A stretch of 54,341 bases of DNA from an uncultured Prevotellaceae bacterium (GTDB lineage: Bacteria; Bacteroidota; Bacteroidia; Bacteroidales; Bacteroidaceae): positions 1 through 54,341 of the forward strand of contig CADASP010000029.1 in NCBI GenBank assembly GCA_902790625.1, read 5' to 3'. Of this stretch, positions 8,497 through 16,356 are shown one piece after another; position 1 is the first letter of the stretch; each line of letters opens with the position of its first letter. The position numbers and the translations under genes were made by a program. Under the pieces are notes generated by a model, which searched no databases, was not told where the DNA came from, and saw nothing but the letters and a program-made list of their open reading frames with translations.

Positions 8497-9291
8497 TCAA
8501 GAGCCTTTTTTGATGTGCACAGCCAGCGATTGGGTGTCGAGTGTGATGCCGTCGCCCGTCTCCACGAACGCCGACAACACCCCCTCGTCGGCCAACTGTC
8601 GTGGCGAGCCAATGTGCAGCTGGCCACCAGGCATCATCAGCCACAGGCGGTCGGCCACCTGCAGGGCCAACTCCAGGTCGTGGGTAGAGAGGAACACCGT
8701 TTTCTGCGATTCGCGGCTGATGCGCCTCAGCAGCATCAGCGTGTCCACCTTCGACGGGTAGTCGAGGAAGGCGGTAGGCTCGTCGAGATAGATGATGGGC
8801 GTCTGCTGCGCCAGCGCCTTGGCTATCATCACCTTCTGCCGTTCGCCATCGCTCAGCGTCGTCACCTGCCGATGTGCCAAGTCGCCGATGCCCACCTGCT
8901 CGATGGCCTCGGCCACAACCTGTTTGTCGTCTTTGTCCAATCGTCCCCAGAAGCCGGTATAGGGCGAGCGCCCCATGGCCACCAGTTCGATGGCCGTCAT
9001 CTGCTGCACGTCGGGGCGCTCGGTGAGCACCACACTCAGCGTCTGGGCCAGCTGGCGGTCGCTGTAGTCGTCAATCTGTAGTTCCTTGATACTGATGCTG
9101 CCGCCCAAGCGGGGCTGGAATCCTGCCAGCGTGCGCAGCAGCGTAGATTTGCCCACACCATTGCGCCCCAACAGACATGTCAACTCGCCCTGCTTGATGG
9201 CAGCTGTGATGCCTGCGGCCACCGTGCGAATCCCATGGCGCGTTCTGTAGCCTATGCTGACGTCGGTCAGCTTCACTGTCTCGTTTTCCAT
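8497..9291 (-). CDS. ABC transporter ATP-binding protein (FecE/BtuD type)
   Basis: A 264-residue ATPase with Walker A GRNGVGKSTLLR (about 42-53), signature LSDGERQKVMIAKAL, Walker B PIIYLDEPTAFLD and the H-loop STHDLEL. Length and sequence fit the ATPases of iron-siderophore, haem or cobalamin importers (FecE/BtuD/FhuC). No permease or binding protein is adjacent, so the partner must lie elsewhere or outside the window. The -7 box (TACCTTTG, 9300-9307 minus) ends nine bases before the ATG, inside a 36-base-arm palindrome shared with the divergent U32 gene, so the mRNA leader must be extremely short. Confidence 0.9.
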   Translation of the reverse strand: MENETVKLTDVSIGYRTRHGIRTVAAGITAAIKQGELTCLLGRNGVGKSTLLRTLAGFQPRLGGSISIKELQIDDYSDRQLAQTLSVVLTERPDVQQMTAIELVAMGRSPYTGFWGRLDKDDKQVVAEAIEQVGIGDLAHRQVTTLSDGERQKVMIAKALAQQTPIIYLDEPTAFLDYPSKVDTLMLLRRISRESQKTVFLSTHDLELALQVADRLWLMMPGGQLHIGSPRQLADEGVLSAFVETGDGITLDTQSLAVHIKKGS

Positions 9292-9296
9292 TTTCA

Positions 9297-9382
9297 GTGC
9301 AAAGGTACGAATAAGCGAGGAAAAAACGAAAGAAAAAATAGTTTTCCTTTCGTTTTTTCCTCGCTTATTCGTACCTTTGCAC
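9297..9382. promoter_or_regulatory. Perfect palindrome forming a divergent promoter
   Basis: Arms 9297-9332 and 9347-9382 are exact reverse complements over 36 bases, with a 14-base loop. Each arm carries CAAAGGTA/TACCTTTG, giving one -7 box towards the ABC gene (9300-9307) and one towards the U32 gene (9372-9379). Related palindromes lie at 27714-27783 and 46284-46367, also between divergent genes. Confidence 0.85.
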
Positions 9383-9383
9383 C

Positions 9384-10670
9384 ATGATTGCTACCATGAA
9401 CGATTTCGAGGTGATGGCTCCCGTGGGCAGCCGTGAGTCGCTGGCAGCCGCCCTGCAGTCGGGAGCCGACAGCATCTATTTCGGCATCGAGCGCCTGAAC
9501 ATGCGGGCTGGCTCGGCATCGGCCTTCACCATCGACGACCTGAAGGACATCGCCGAGCAGTGCCGACAGCAGGGTGTCAAGAGCTATCTCACGCTCAACA
9601 CCATCATCTACGACGACGACATCGCCTTGATGCACCAAATCGTGGATGCCGCCCGCCAGGCAGGCATCAGCGCCATCATCGCCAGCGACGTGGCCGTGAT
9701 GCAGTATTGTCGCGCCTTCTCCGTAGGTGGAGGCTCCGCCTCCGCCACCCCCATCGAGGTGCACCTCTCCACCCAGCTCAACATCTCCAACACCGAGGCG
9801 CTGCGCTTCTACGCCCAGTTTGCCGATGTGGTGGTGCTTGCGCGCGAGTTGCAGATAGAGCAGGTGGAGAAGATTCACCAGGCCATCGAGCAGGAGCACA
9901 TCTGCGGCCCGTCGGGGCAGCCCGTGCGCATCGAGATGTTCTGCCACGGCGCGCTGTGCATGGCCGTCAGCGGCAAGTGCTACATGAGTCTGCACGCCGC
10001 CAATCGCTCGGCCAACCGTGGCGAGTGCATCCAGGTGTGTCGGCGCAGCTACACCGCCACCGACAACGAGACCGGCCATCAGCTGGAGATTGACAACAAG
10101 TACATCATGTCGCCCAAGGACTTGAAAACCGTCCGTTTCATCGACCGTCTCATGCGTGCGGGCGTACGCGTATTTAAAATTGAGGGGCGTGCACGCGGAC
10201 CGGAATATGTCTACCAGACGGTGCGCTGCTACAAGGAGGCCATCCAGGCCGTGCTCGACGGCACCTTCACCGAGGAGCGCAAGGACAAGTGGGACGAGCG
10301 CCTGGCGCGCGTCTTCAATCGTGGTTTCTGGGATGGCTACTATCAAGGGCAGCTGCTGGGCGAGTGGAACAAGAGCTATGGCTCGAACGCCACCGAGCGA
10401 AAGGTGTATGTAGGCCGTGCCACGAAATTCTACTCCCGCCTCAGCGTGGGTGAGTTTGCCGTGGAGGCCACCACTTTCAAGCTCGGCGACAAGCTGCTCG
10501 TCACCGGACCCACCACCGGTGTGATGTACCTCACCGCCACCGAAATACACGACCAGGACGGCCAACCCGTCAGCGAGGCTCCGCAGGGGCGGCTCTGTGC
10601 CATCCCCGTCAGCGGCAAGGTTCGCCCCAACGACAAGCTCTTTAAACTCACCACCGACAATCCCAATTAG
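9384..10670 (+). CDS. Peptidase U32 family protein (RNA hydroxylase-type)
   Basis: A 428-residue protein. The U32 signature is visible: EMFCHGALCMAVSGKC followed by NRGECIQVCRR, giving four Cys that ligate an Fe-S cluster in characterised members (RlhA, TrhP/YegQ, UbiU/V). Those members hydroxylate rRNA or tRNA using prephenate or act in O2-independent ubiquinone hydroxylation; true protease activity is doubtful. An early MAPVGSRESLAAAL motif is also typical. The -7 box ends only four bases before ATG 9384, so either translation is leaderless or starts at ATG 9396 (MNDFEV), which fits the family N terminus better. sufE follows 15 bases later. Confidence 0.88.
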   Translation: MIATMNDFEVMAPVGSRESLAAALQSGADSIYFGIERLNMRAGSASAFTIDDLKDIAEQCRQQGVKSYLTLNTIIYDDDIALMHQIVDAARQAGISAIIASDVAVMQYCRAFSVGGGSASATPIEVHLSTQLNISNTEALRFYAQFADVVVLARELQIEQVEKIHQAIEQEHICGPSGQPVRIEMFCHGALCMAVSGKCYMSLHAANRSANRGECIQVCRRSYTATDNETGHQLEIDNKYIMSPKDLKTVRFIDRLMRAGVRVFKIEGRARGPEYVYQTVRCYKEAIQAVLDGTFTEERKDKWDERLARVFNRGFWDGYYQGQLLGEWNKSYGSNATERKVYVGRATKFYSRLSVGEFAVEATTFKLGDKLLVTGPTTGVMYLTATEIHDQDGQPVSEAPQGRLCAIPVSGKVRPNDKLFKLTTDNPN

Positions 10671-10685
10671 CCCCAATACAAGAAA

Positions 10686-11105
10686 ATGACCATCAACGAA
10701 AGACAAGACGAAATCATCGAGGAGTTTCAGGACTTCGACGACTGGATGGACCGCTATCAACTGCTCATCGACTTGGGCAGTGCCATGCCGCCGCTCCCCG
10801 AACAATACAAGACTGAGCAGAACCTCATCGACGGCTGCCAGAGCCGCGTGTGGTTGCAGGCAGACCTCACCCCCGAGGGCCACATCCACTTCCAAGCCGA
10901 GAGTGATGCCCTCATCGTGAAGGGCATCGTCAGCCTCCTCATCCGTGTCCTCGACGACCAGACACCGCACGACATCCTCGCCGCCGACCTCTATTTCATA
11001 GAGCGCATAGGTCTGCGCGAGCATCTCTCACCCACCCGAAGCAATGGCCTCGTGGCTATGGTGAAGCAGATGCGCATGTATGCCCTGGCCTATCAAGCCA
11101 GATAA
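10686..11105 (+). CDS. sufE: SufE-family Fe-S assembly sulfur acceptor
   Basis: A 139-residue cytoplasmic protein with the SufE fold. The sulfur-accepting Cys is in LIDGCQSRVWL (about residue 56), and VKGIVSLLIRVLDD and the C-terminal MRMYALAYQAR match the family. SufE takes persulfide sulfur from the cysteine desulfurase SufS and hands it to the SufBCD scaffold. No suf operon genes are adjacent. Placement after a presumed Fe-S U32 protein may be a functional link, which is inference. Confidence 0.92.
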   Translation: MTINERQDEIIEEFQDFDDWMDRYQLLIDLGSAMPPLPEQYKTEQNLIDGCQSRVWLQADLTPEGHIHFQAESDALIVKGIVSLLIRVLDDQTPHDILAADLYFIERIGLREHLSPTRSNGLVAMVKQMRMYALAYQAR

Positions 11106-11195
11106 TCCGGGCCATCCGGAAATCCCAGAAATTCTGGATAATCCAGAAATTCTGGAAAATCCAGAAATTCTGGGAAATCCGGGAAACCCAGGCAA
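11103..11195 (+). repeat. Degenerate tandem repeat upstream of ruvB
   Basis: About five imperfect copies of a unit like AATCCAGAAATTCTGGA fill the gap before ruvB. Each unit is itself palindromic (CCAGAAATTCTGG), so the tract can fold into stacked small hairpins. A decayed short version (GGATATTCCGGATAATCC) precedes coaD near 12290. Confidence 0.7.
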
Positions 11196-11214
11196 AAACA
11201 AAAACACCACAACC

Positions 11215-12258
11215 ATGCAAGAAGACTTCGACATCCGCCAAGAGCGCTACTCCTCGCCCTCTCAGGGCGAAAAAGACTTCGAGAACGCCCTCCGCCCGCT
11301 GGCCTTCGACGACTTTGCCGGCCAGCAGAAGGTGGTGGACAACCTGCGCGTCTTCGTGGAGGCCGCCAAATACCGTGGCGAACCCCTCGACCACACCCTG
11401 CTACACGGCCCACCCGGACTGGGAAAGACCACACTCTCGAACATCATCGCCAACGAGCTGGGCGTGGGCTTCAAGCTCACCAGCGGACCTGTGCTCGATA
11501 AACCGGGCGACCTGGCGGGCATCCTCACCTCGCTCGAGCCGCGCGACGTGCTCTTCATCGACGAGATTCACCGTCTGTCGCCAGTAGTAGAGGAGTATCT
11601 CTACTCCGCCATGGAGGACTACCGCATCGATATCATGATCGACAAAGGACCATCGGCACGTAGCATACAGATTGACCTGAACCCCTTCACGCTGGTGGGT
11701 GCCACCACCCGCAGCGGACTGCTCACCGCCCCGTTGCGTGCCCGCTTTGGCATCAACATGCACCTGGAATACTACGCTCCCGAGACGCTCTGCGGCATCA
11801 TCGAGCGCTCGGCACGACTGCTCGGTGTGCCCATCACCGACGAAGCCGCCATGGAGATTGCCAGTCGCTCGCGTGGCACGCCACGTATCGCCAACTCGCT
11901 GCTGCGCCGCGTGCGCGACTTTGCTCAGGTGAAGGGCAATGGAGGCATCGACACGGCCATCTCGCGTGTTGCCCTCACCGCCCTGAACATCGACAAATAC
12001 GGCCTCGACGAGATTGACAACAAGATACTGCTCACCATCATCGACAAGTTCCGAGGGGGCCCCGTGGGCATCACCACCATCGCCACCGCCATCGGCGAGG
12101 ACAGCGGCACCGTGGAGGAGGTCTACGAACCCTTCCTCATCATGGAGGGATTCATCAAGCGCACGCCCCGTGGCCGCATGGTCACCGAGCTGGCCTATCG
12201 CCATTTCGGCCGCAATCCCTACGGTGGCAACATCATGCAGCCCGACCTCTTCGGCTGA
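11215..12258 (+). CDS. ruvB: Holliday junction branch migration ATPase RuvB
   Basis: A 347-residue AAA+ ATPase. Walker A HGPPGLGKTTLS, Walker B FIDEIHRL, sensor 1 VGATTRSGLLTAPLRARFG and a C-terminal winged helix (about 265-345, RTPRGRMVTELAYRHFG) are all present. RuvB drives branch migration with RuvA. The ATG at 11215 (MQEDFDIRQERY) is chosen because the upstream open frame is only the translated repeat tract. ruvA and ruvC are not adjacent, which is common in Bacteroidetes. Confidence 0.97.
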   Translation: MQEDFDIRQERYSSPSQGEKDFENALRPLAFDDFAGQQKVVDNLRVFVEAAKYRGEPLDHTLLHGPPGLGKTTLSNIIANELGVGFKLTSGPVLDKPGDLAGILTSLEPRDVLFIDEIHRLSPVVEEYLYSAMEDYRIDIMIDKGPSARSIQIDLNPFTLVGATTRSGLLTAPLRARFGINMHLEYYAPETLCGIIERSARLLGVPITDEAAMEIASRSRGTPRIANSLLRRVRDFAQVKGNGGIDTAISRVALTALNIDKYGLDEIDNKILLTIIDKFRGGPVGITTIATAIGEDSGTVEEVYEPFLIMEGFIKRTPRGRMVTELAYRHFGRNPYGGNIMQPDLFG

Positions 12259-12381
12259 CAATCCATGAAGCCACCGCCACTCCCCCCCCCGGATATTCCG
12301 GATAATCCAGCACATCCAGTTGAGTGGGCGGTGTATTCACCGCCATCATAACCGCCATTCACCGCCATCAATCATATTAAC

Positions 12382-12846
12382 ATGAAAACAGGCATCTTCG
12401 TAGGCACCTTCAATCCCTTCACCGTAGGCCACGATTCCATCGTGGCCCGCGCCCTCCCCCTCTTCGACCGTCTGGTCATCGGCGTGGTGGGCGACCATGT
12501 GCAGAAGCCCGGTCTGCCACCAGCCACCGAGCGTGTGGCGGCCATTGCCGCCCTCTATGCCCATGAGCCTCGCATCGAGGTGAAGCCCTATTACGGCCTC
12601 GCCGTCGATTTCGCGCGCCAAGAGGGGGCACGCTTCATCGTGAAGGGTGTCCGCTCAGTGAAAGATTTCGAGTATGAGCGCGAGCAGGCCGACGTGAACC
12701 GCCTCATCACCAACGGCGAGGTGGAGACCATCCTGCTCTATGCCGAACCGCAATACAGCAGTGTTAGCAGCAGCATGGTGCGCGAGCTGCAACACTTTGG
12801 GCTCGACGTCAGCGCTTTACTACCATCGCATCCCTCTCATTCCTGA
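12382..12846 (+). CDS. coaD: Phosphopantetheine adenylyltransferase
   Basis: A 154-residue nucleotidyltransferase of the HIGH superfamily. FVGTFNPFTVGH holds the (T/H)xGH ATP site, VKGVRSVKDFEYE the conserved Arg/Asp segment, and VSSSMVREL the C-terminal binding motif. It converts 4'-phosphopantetheine and ATP to dephospho-CoA, the penultimate CoA step. It lies six bases before ybeY, so the two are probably cotranscribed. The 123-base gap after ruvB holds short repeats of ACCGCCATCA. Confidence 0.95.
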   Translation: MKTGIFVGTFNPFTVGHDSIVARALPLFDRLVIGVVGDHVQKPGLPPATERVAAIAALYAHEPRIEVKPYYGLAVDFARQEGARFIVKGVRSVKDFEYEREQADVNRLITNGEVETILLYAEPQYSSVSSSMVRELQHFGLDVSALLPSHPSHS

Positions 12847-12851
12847 TAATT

Positions 12852-13268
12852 ATGATTACCTACAACAGCGAAAACGTACCATTCCCCAAGCTCCGTCGCC
12901 GCGACACCACCGCCTGGATACGCCGCGTGGCAGCCACCTATGGCAAGCGGGTGGGCGAGGTGGGCTATCTCTTCTGCGACGACGAAAAAATGCTGCAGGT
13001 GAACCGTGAGTTCCTGCAGCACGACTACTACACCGACATCATCACCTTCGACTACTGCGAGGATGATACCCTCAATGGCGACATCGTCATCTCTTTAGAC
13101 ACTGTGCGCTCGAATGCCGAGCAGCTGGGCAAGGACTACAACGACGAGCTGCACCGTGTCATCATCCACGGCATCCTGCACCTCTGTGGGCAGAACGACA
13201 AAGGCCCCGGCGAGCGCGAGCAGATGGAGGCTGCCGAAGACCGCGCACTGGCGCTGAGGTCGGAATAA
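12852..13268 (+). CDS. ybeY: rRNA maturation RNase YbeY
   Basis: A 138-residue UPF0054 protein. HGILHLCGQNDKGPGE holds the zinc-binding region: the first two His of the HGxLHLxGxDH motif are clear, but the third His position reads Asp-Lys, a variation I recall from Bacteroidetes homologues. The early YLFCDDEKMLQVNREFLQHDYYTDIITFDY segment pattern is also typical of the family. YbeY takes part in 16S rRNA 3'-end processing and ribosome quality control. It directly follows coaD. Confidence 0.92.
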   Translation: MITYNSENVPFPKLRRRDTTAWIRRVAATYGKRVGEVGYLFCDDEKMLQVNREFLQHDYYTDIITFDYCEDDTLNGDIVISLDTVRSNAEQLGKDYNDELHRVIIHGILHLCGQNDKGPGEREQMEAAEDRALALRSE

Positions 13269-13275
13269 CATCTTC

Positions 13276-13593
13276 TTAATACTCTGTATCATCATCGTCC
13301 CAGCCGCCACCGCGGGAGCATGCTTCAGCTCCCCCGTTGTTGCCGCTGCCTTTGCCGACGATAACCTTTGCCGTGGAATGTACCACAGAGCCTTGATTGT
13401 CGCCCACCATGCCTCCCAAATGAGTGCTACTCAGAGCGCTGGAGGCATTGATTTTGCCTTCAGTCCTGACGGAATAGATGGCATTGGGAATGGTGAAAAA
13501 ACGGAAGGTGCTGACATCCTCATAGCAGGTGATGGAACTTGAACTATTGTTGATACCACACACTATGCCGCTTATGCCATCCCCCACCTGCAC
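13276..13593 (-). pseudogene. C-terminal fragment with GLUG-like repeat
   Basis: An open frame of about 105 codons with no signal peptide and only a GTG as possible start; upstream it runs into a CACAAACA-rich simple repeat. LGGMVGDNQGSVVHSTAKV resembles the GLUG repeat of large Bacteroidetes surface proteins. The end is acidic and Gly-rich (GGGWDDDDTEY). It looks like the surviving 3' end of a larger exported-protein gene. A spurious frame cannot be excluded. Confidence 0.4.
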
Positions 13594-13643
13594 CTCTGTT
13601 ATGGAATAGCTAAATGTGTGTTTGTGTGTTTGTGTGTTTTGCG

Positions 13644-13702
13644 TTCATCATTCACCCGTCCCTATTCACTTTTGACCTTGATTATCCGCATTCTGCCGTA
13701 AG
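13644..13702. repeat. Dispersed repeat I, copy 1
   Basis: CCCTATTCACTTTTGACCTT followed by GATTATCCGCATTCTGCCGT. The first half recurs at 20673-20711 and the second half, inverted, at 48000-48024. Confidence 0.65.
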
Positions 13703-13966
13703 TCAGTTTTCAACTTTGAAGAGCTGTAGGAATCCGCTCAGCTGGAACACCTCCTTCACTTCGGGGTTCAGGCCCTTCAGGATGGAGGCGTGGCCACAGG
13801 TGCGGGTGTGCTTGAAGATGTTGAGCAGGATGCGCAGCCCGCTGCTGGAGATGTAGTTCAGTTCGGTGCAGTCGATGACCACACGTCTTTGTCGGTGGTC
13901 TGGAACAATCGCCACCACCACCGCCATGATGCGGAAGGTCAGTCGCTTGGCCAGGGAGTTTGCCAT
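13703..13966 (-). pseudogene. Deletion-fused STAS (anti-sigma factor antagonist) gene
   Basis: An 87-codon frame. Residues 1-20 (MANSLAKRLTFRIMAVVVAI) look like the cytoplasmic start and first membrane helix of a SpoIIE/RsbU-type phosphatase or sensor. From about residue 25 the sequence changes abruptly to the second half of a STAS domain: VVIDCTELNYISSSGLRILL, where the Ser cluster is the usual phosphorylation site, and ends EVFQLSGFLQLFKVEN. STAS domains are normally about 100 residues; the first half is missing. The simplest reading is an in-frame deletion joining a phosphatase gene to its adjacent STAS gene. Confidence 0.6.
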
Positions 13967-13995
13967 GTCGCTTTCAAAGCTGCTATTGCATCCAC

Positions 13996-14916
13996 TCACT
14001 CCGACATGTTCTTGATGTAGGGCAGCTCGGGCAGGTTCTTGAAGCCGTAGAGGCGCTCGGCATTGGCGCCGAGGAATGCCGTCTTCTCGTCGTCGGTGAG
14101 GAGGGTGCTCTTGCTGATGAAGTCGTAGCTCATGCGATAGGTGATGGCGGTGATGGTGCGGGGGTAGTCGCTGCCCCACATCAGCTTCCCGACGCCCACC
14201 GTGTCGATGGCCTGGCGGATGACTTTGATGGCCGTGGGGAAGGGGTAGAACTCCGAGTTGTAGAGCCAGGTGATGCCGCCACTCTCCATGTAGACGTTCT
14301 CGTTGAGGCAGAGGCGCAGCTGGCTCTCCCATCCCTCGGCCACGGGCATGCCGAAGTGGCCGATGACCACCTTCAGCCGTGGGCACTCCTGGATCACCTC
14401 GCGCAGCTCGCCCACCTGGTGGTCGCCGTCGATGAGGGTGATGCTCAGCAACACGCCCAGCTGCTCCATCAGGTGGAACATGCGCATCATCTCGTCGCTG
14501 TTGAGGAAGACGCGCTGCGTGTCGGTGATGAGGCGGTGGCCCGGTATGGCCATGCCTCGGAACTGCTTCTTGCGGATGAGGTCGTCGGCCTGGGCGAAGA
14601 ACTCCGGGCGCAGGTAGTCGGCCATGCCACATACGAAGAAGCGGTCGCCGTAGTGCTCTTGCACCCACTTCAGGTATTTGTTTTGCAGACCGTCGATGAA
14701 CTCCTGCACCACCACGGCGGCCTGCACCTGGGCGTAGTTCATGTTGGATAGGAACACCTCGGCGGTGTTGTGCCCGTCGATCATGAAGGGTGGCAGCATC
14801 TGCACCTCTTCGCCCAGAAACATCGAGCGTCCGTTGGGCAGGGGCGAAATCTTCTGGCCGTTCCATGTGGTGTCCTGCCGATACCACAAGTGGCTGTGGG
14901 CGTCAATGATAGTCAT
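13996..14916 (-). CDS. Amidohydrolase-2 family protein, probable sugar lactonase
   Basis: A 306-residue TIM-barrel metal hydrolase. IDAHSHLWY is the first metal motif, KVVIGHFGMP the His on a later strand, and MWGSDYPR the conserved metal Asp near the C terminus. COG3618-type members include L-fuconolactonase and L-rhamnonolactonase. The same-strand L-fucose permease, mutarotase and an aldo/keto reductase resembling L-galactose/L-fucose dehydrogenase make an aldonolactone the likely substrate; this is inference. The start is a clear ATG with no rival. Confidence 0.82.
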   Translation of the reverse strand: MTIIDAHSHLWYRQDTTWNGQKISPLPNGRSMFLGEEVQMLPPFMIDGHNTAEVFLSNMNYAQVQAAVVVQEFIDGLQNKYLKWVQEHYGDRFFVCGMADYLRPEFFAQADDLIRKKQFRGMAIPGHRLITDTQRVFLNSDEMMRMFHLMEQLGVLLSITLIDGDHQVGELREVIQECPRLKVVIGHFGMPVAEGWESQLRLCLNENVYMESGGITWLYNSEFYPFPTAIKVIRQAIDTVGVGKLMWGSDYPRTITAITYRMSYDFISKSTLLTDDEKTAFLGANAERLYGFKNLPELPYIKNMSE

Positions 14917-14945
14917 GCTTATTAATCTTTTAATCTATTAACCTT

Positions 14946-15611
14946 TTAACGTTTACTTTGGTTGAACAGCCCGGCTTTCTCCAAGAGGGGTACGACGCGG
15001 TCAGCCAGTATGCGTTTTCTGTCATCTTGTTCCGAGCGGTATTCCAGCCACAGGTCGTGGTAGTCCTTCAGCATCTGCTCAATCAGGGCATCGTCGAGTA
15101 GGCGAATGTCGATGCGCCCTTTCTCATCGGCCCCCCACGAGATGAGGTAGCACACCTGCTGCTTGTTGTACTGAGAAGCCGCAATGGTGCCGGCAATGCC
15201 TCCAAACATCACTGAGGTGAATGCCACGCTGTTTCGGGCCGCGCGCCCAATCATCTTGTTGACAAACAATACGCTGTGCTCGCCAATACGCATAGCACGA
15301 GTGTAGCCATTGCCGAAACCTGTCTTCTGATAGCGCAGGTTGCGGCAGTTCACATAGAGCGTGTCGGCTTGCATCACGGCGAAGGCGTTCTTCTTCAGCG
15401 TCTTGTCTACACGGGCATCGCCCGTGGTGAGCACATAGTCGTTGCCGCCCCACCACAGCTGACGACTCTTGCTGTGATGGTCGGTGAAGAGGGTGTCGAG
15501 CTGTATGCCATTGCCGCTCATCAAGTCGGAAAGCGTCATGAAATAGCGGCTCTGCGCGTCAGCCGTGGTTACCGCCACAAGTGCGATGAGAAGGGTGAAA
15601 AGATGTCTCAT
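14946..15611 (-). CDS. Exported protein of unknown function
   Basis: 221 residues with a signal peptide (about 1-20, MRHLFTLLIALVAVTTADAQ). The mature part begins SRYFMTLSDLMSGNG, a Tyr/Thr-Leu-x-Asp-Leu opening seen in small Bacteroidales exported proteins, and has a central small-residue segment (about 135-155) that could be a membrane or lipid-contact helix. I do not recognise a specific family. The start at 15611 is preferred over an in-frame ATG at 15644, because it begins the signal peptide. It lies between the lactonase and a beta-barrel protein on the same strand. Confidence 0.7.
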   Translation of the reverse strand: MRHLFTLLIALVAVTTADAQSRYFMTLSDLMSGNGIQLDTLFTDHHSKSRQLWWGGNDYVLTTGDARVDKTLKKNAFAVMQADTLYVNCRNLRYQKTGFGNGYTRAMRIGEHSVLFVNKMIGRAARNSVAFTSVMFGGIAGTIAASQYNKQQVCYLISWGADEKGRIDIRLLDDALIEQMLKDYHDLWLEYRSEQDDRKRILADRVVPLLEKAGLFNQSKR

Positions 15612-15683
15612 AGAATCTACGAACTTTAAGCTTAAAATATTCATTTTTCAATTATCAATCTTCAATGGATTTATTTAGGTTGC

Positions 15684-16343
15684 TTAAAAATGGTACCGCA
15701 GCCCCAAGTTGAAACCCAGTCGCTCGAAGCCTGGTATCAACCCCTTTCCACCGGAATCTTCTCCTGGAAAGATGTGGGCAGTCTCTCTGATGTCGAGTGC
15801 GATGCCCACCCGCTCTTTAGGCAGATATTCGATGCCACCACGGAACATGAAGCCAAAGCCACCCGACGACCAGTTCTTGCTGATAAAGTACTGGTAATGT
15901 TTGTCTATGACATAGTGCGCATAACCCATGCCTATCGACCAGCTGGCAACCCAGCGTCGACCCAGTGCCCCAGCGCGCACATACGCCAAGCCTATATAAT
16001 AGAGTTTAAGCGGTTTGTCGGTGCCGGGGAAACTATAGTCGGTGGAACTGTGCGAGAGGTTGACACCAAAACCCTTGCCCTCTCTCATCTGCCAAAAGTC
16101 AATAGCAAACCCTCGCCCCCCTCTCCAAGTCACGTCGTCGTATCCGTCGTTCACCTTGCTGGTGATGAATCCCGGCTCGTAACTGATGCCAACGGTATAG
16201 CCCCTATAAGCCGCCTGGGCGGCGGGGATGCGGACAGTCTGGCTGGTCTGTTGCTGGTTCATGCCCAGCATCTGCACGGCCTCTTGGGCAGATGAGGGCA
16301 GGGCAACGTATGCCAGCAATAGTGTGATGACGAACTTTCTCAT
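15684..16343 (-). CDS. Outer-membrane beta-barrel-like protein
   Basis: 219 residues with a signal peptide (about 1-19, ending SSAQ). Alternating aromatic and small residues form about 8-10 amphipathic strands from residue 45 on, and the protein ends GLRYHF, the C-terminal Phe expected of outer-membrane barrels. It is too short for a TonB receptor. Next to the aldo/keto reductase (13-base gap) and an unknown exported protein, it may form an operon with the fucose genes. Ligand and role unknown. Confidence 0.72.
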   Translation of the reverse strand: MRKFVITLLLAYVALPSSAQEAVQMLGMNQQQTSQTVRIPAAQAAYRGYTVGISYEPGFITSKVNDGYDDVTWRGGRGFAIDFWQMREGKGFGVNLSHSSTDYSFPGTDKPLKLYYIGLAYVRAGALGRRWVASWSIGMGYAHYVIDKHYQYFISKNWSSGGFGFMFRGGIEYLPKERVGIALDIRETAHIFPGEDSGGKGLIPGFERLGFNLGLRYHF

Positions 16344-16356
16344 ATTTGTATTAGTG

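Noticed and set aside
8497..9291. Complete ABC importer operon
   Set aside because: Only the ATPase is present; the neighbours are a repeat, a candidate RNA and a U32 protein gene, so no transporter complex can be claimed here.
11080..11214. RuvB extension rich in NPEILG repeats
   Set aside because: It is the translation of an intergenic tandem repeat; RuvB proteins start near ATG 11215.
13622..13645. GTTTGTGTGT simple repeat as a phase-variable promoter
   Set aside because: It sits in front of a gene fragment and no promoter box or intact gene is placed to be switched by it.
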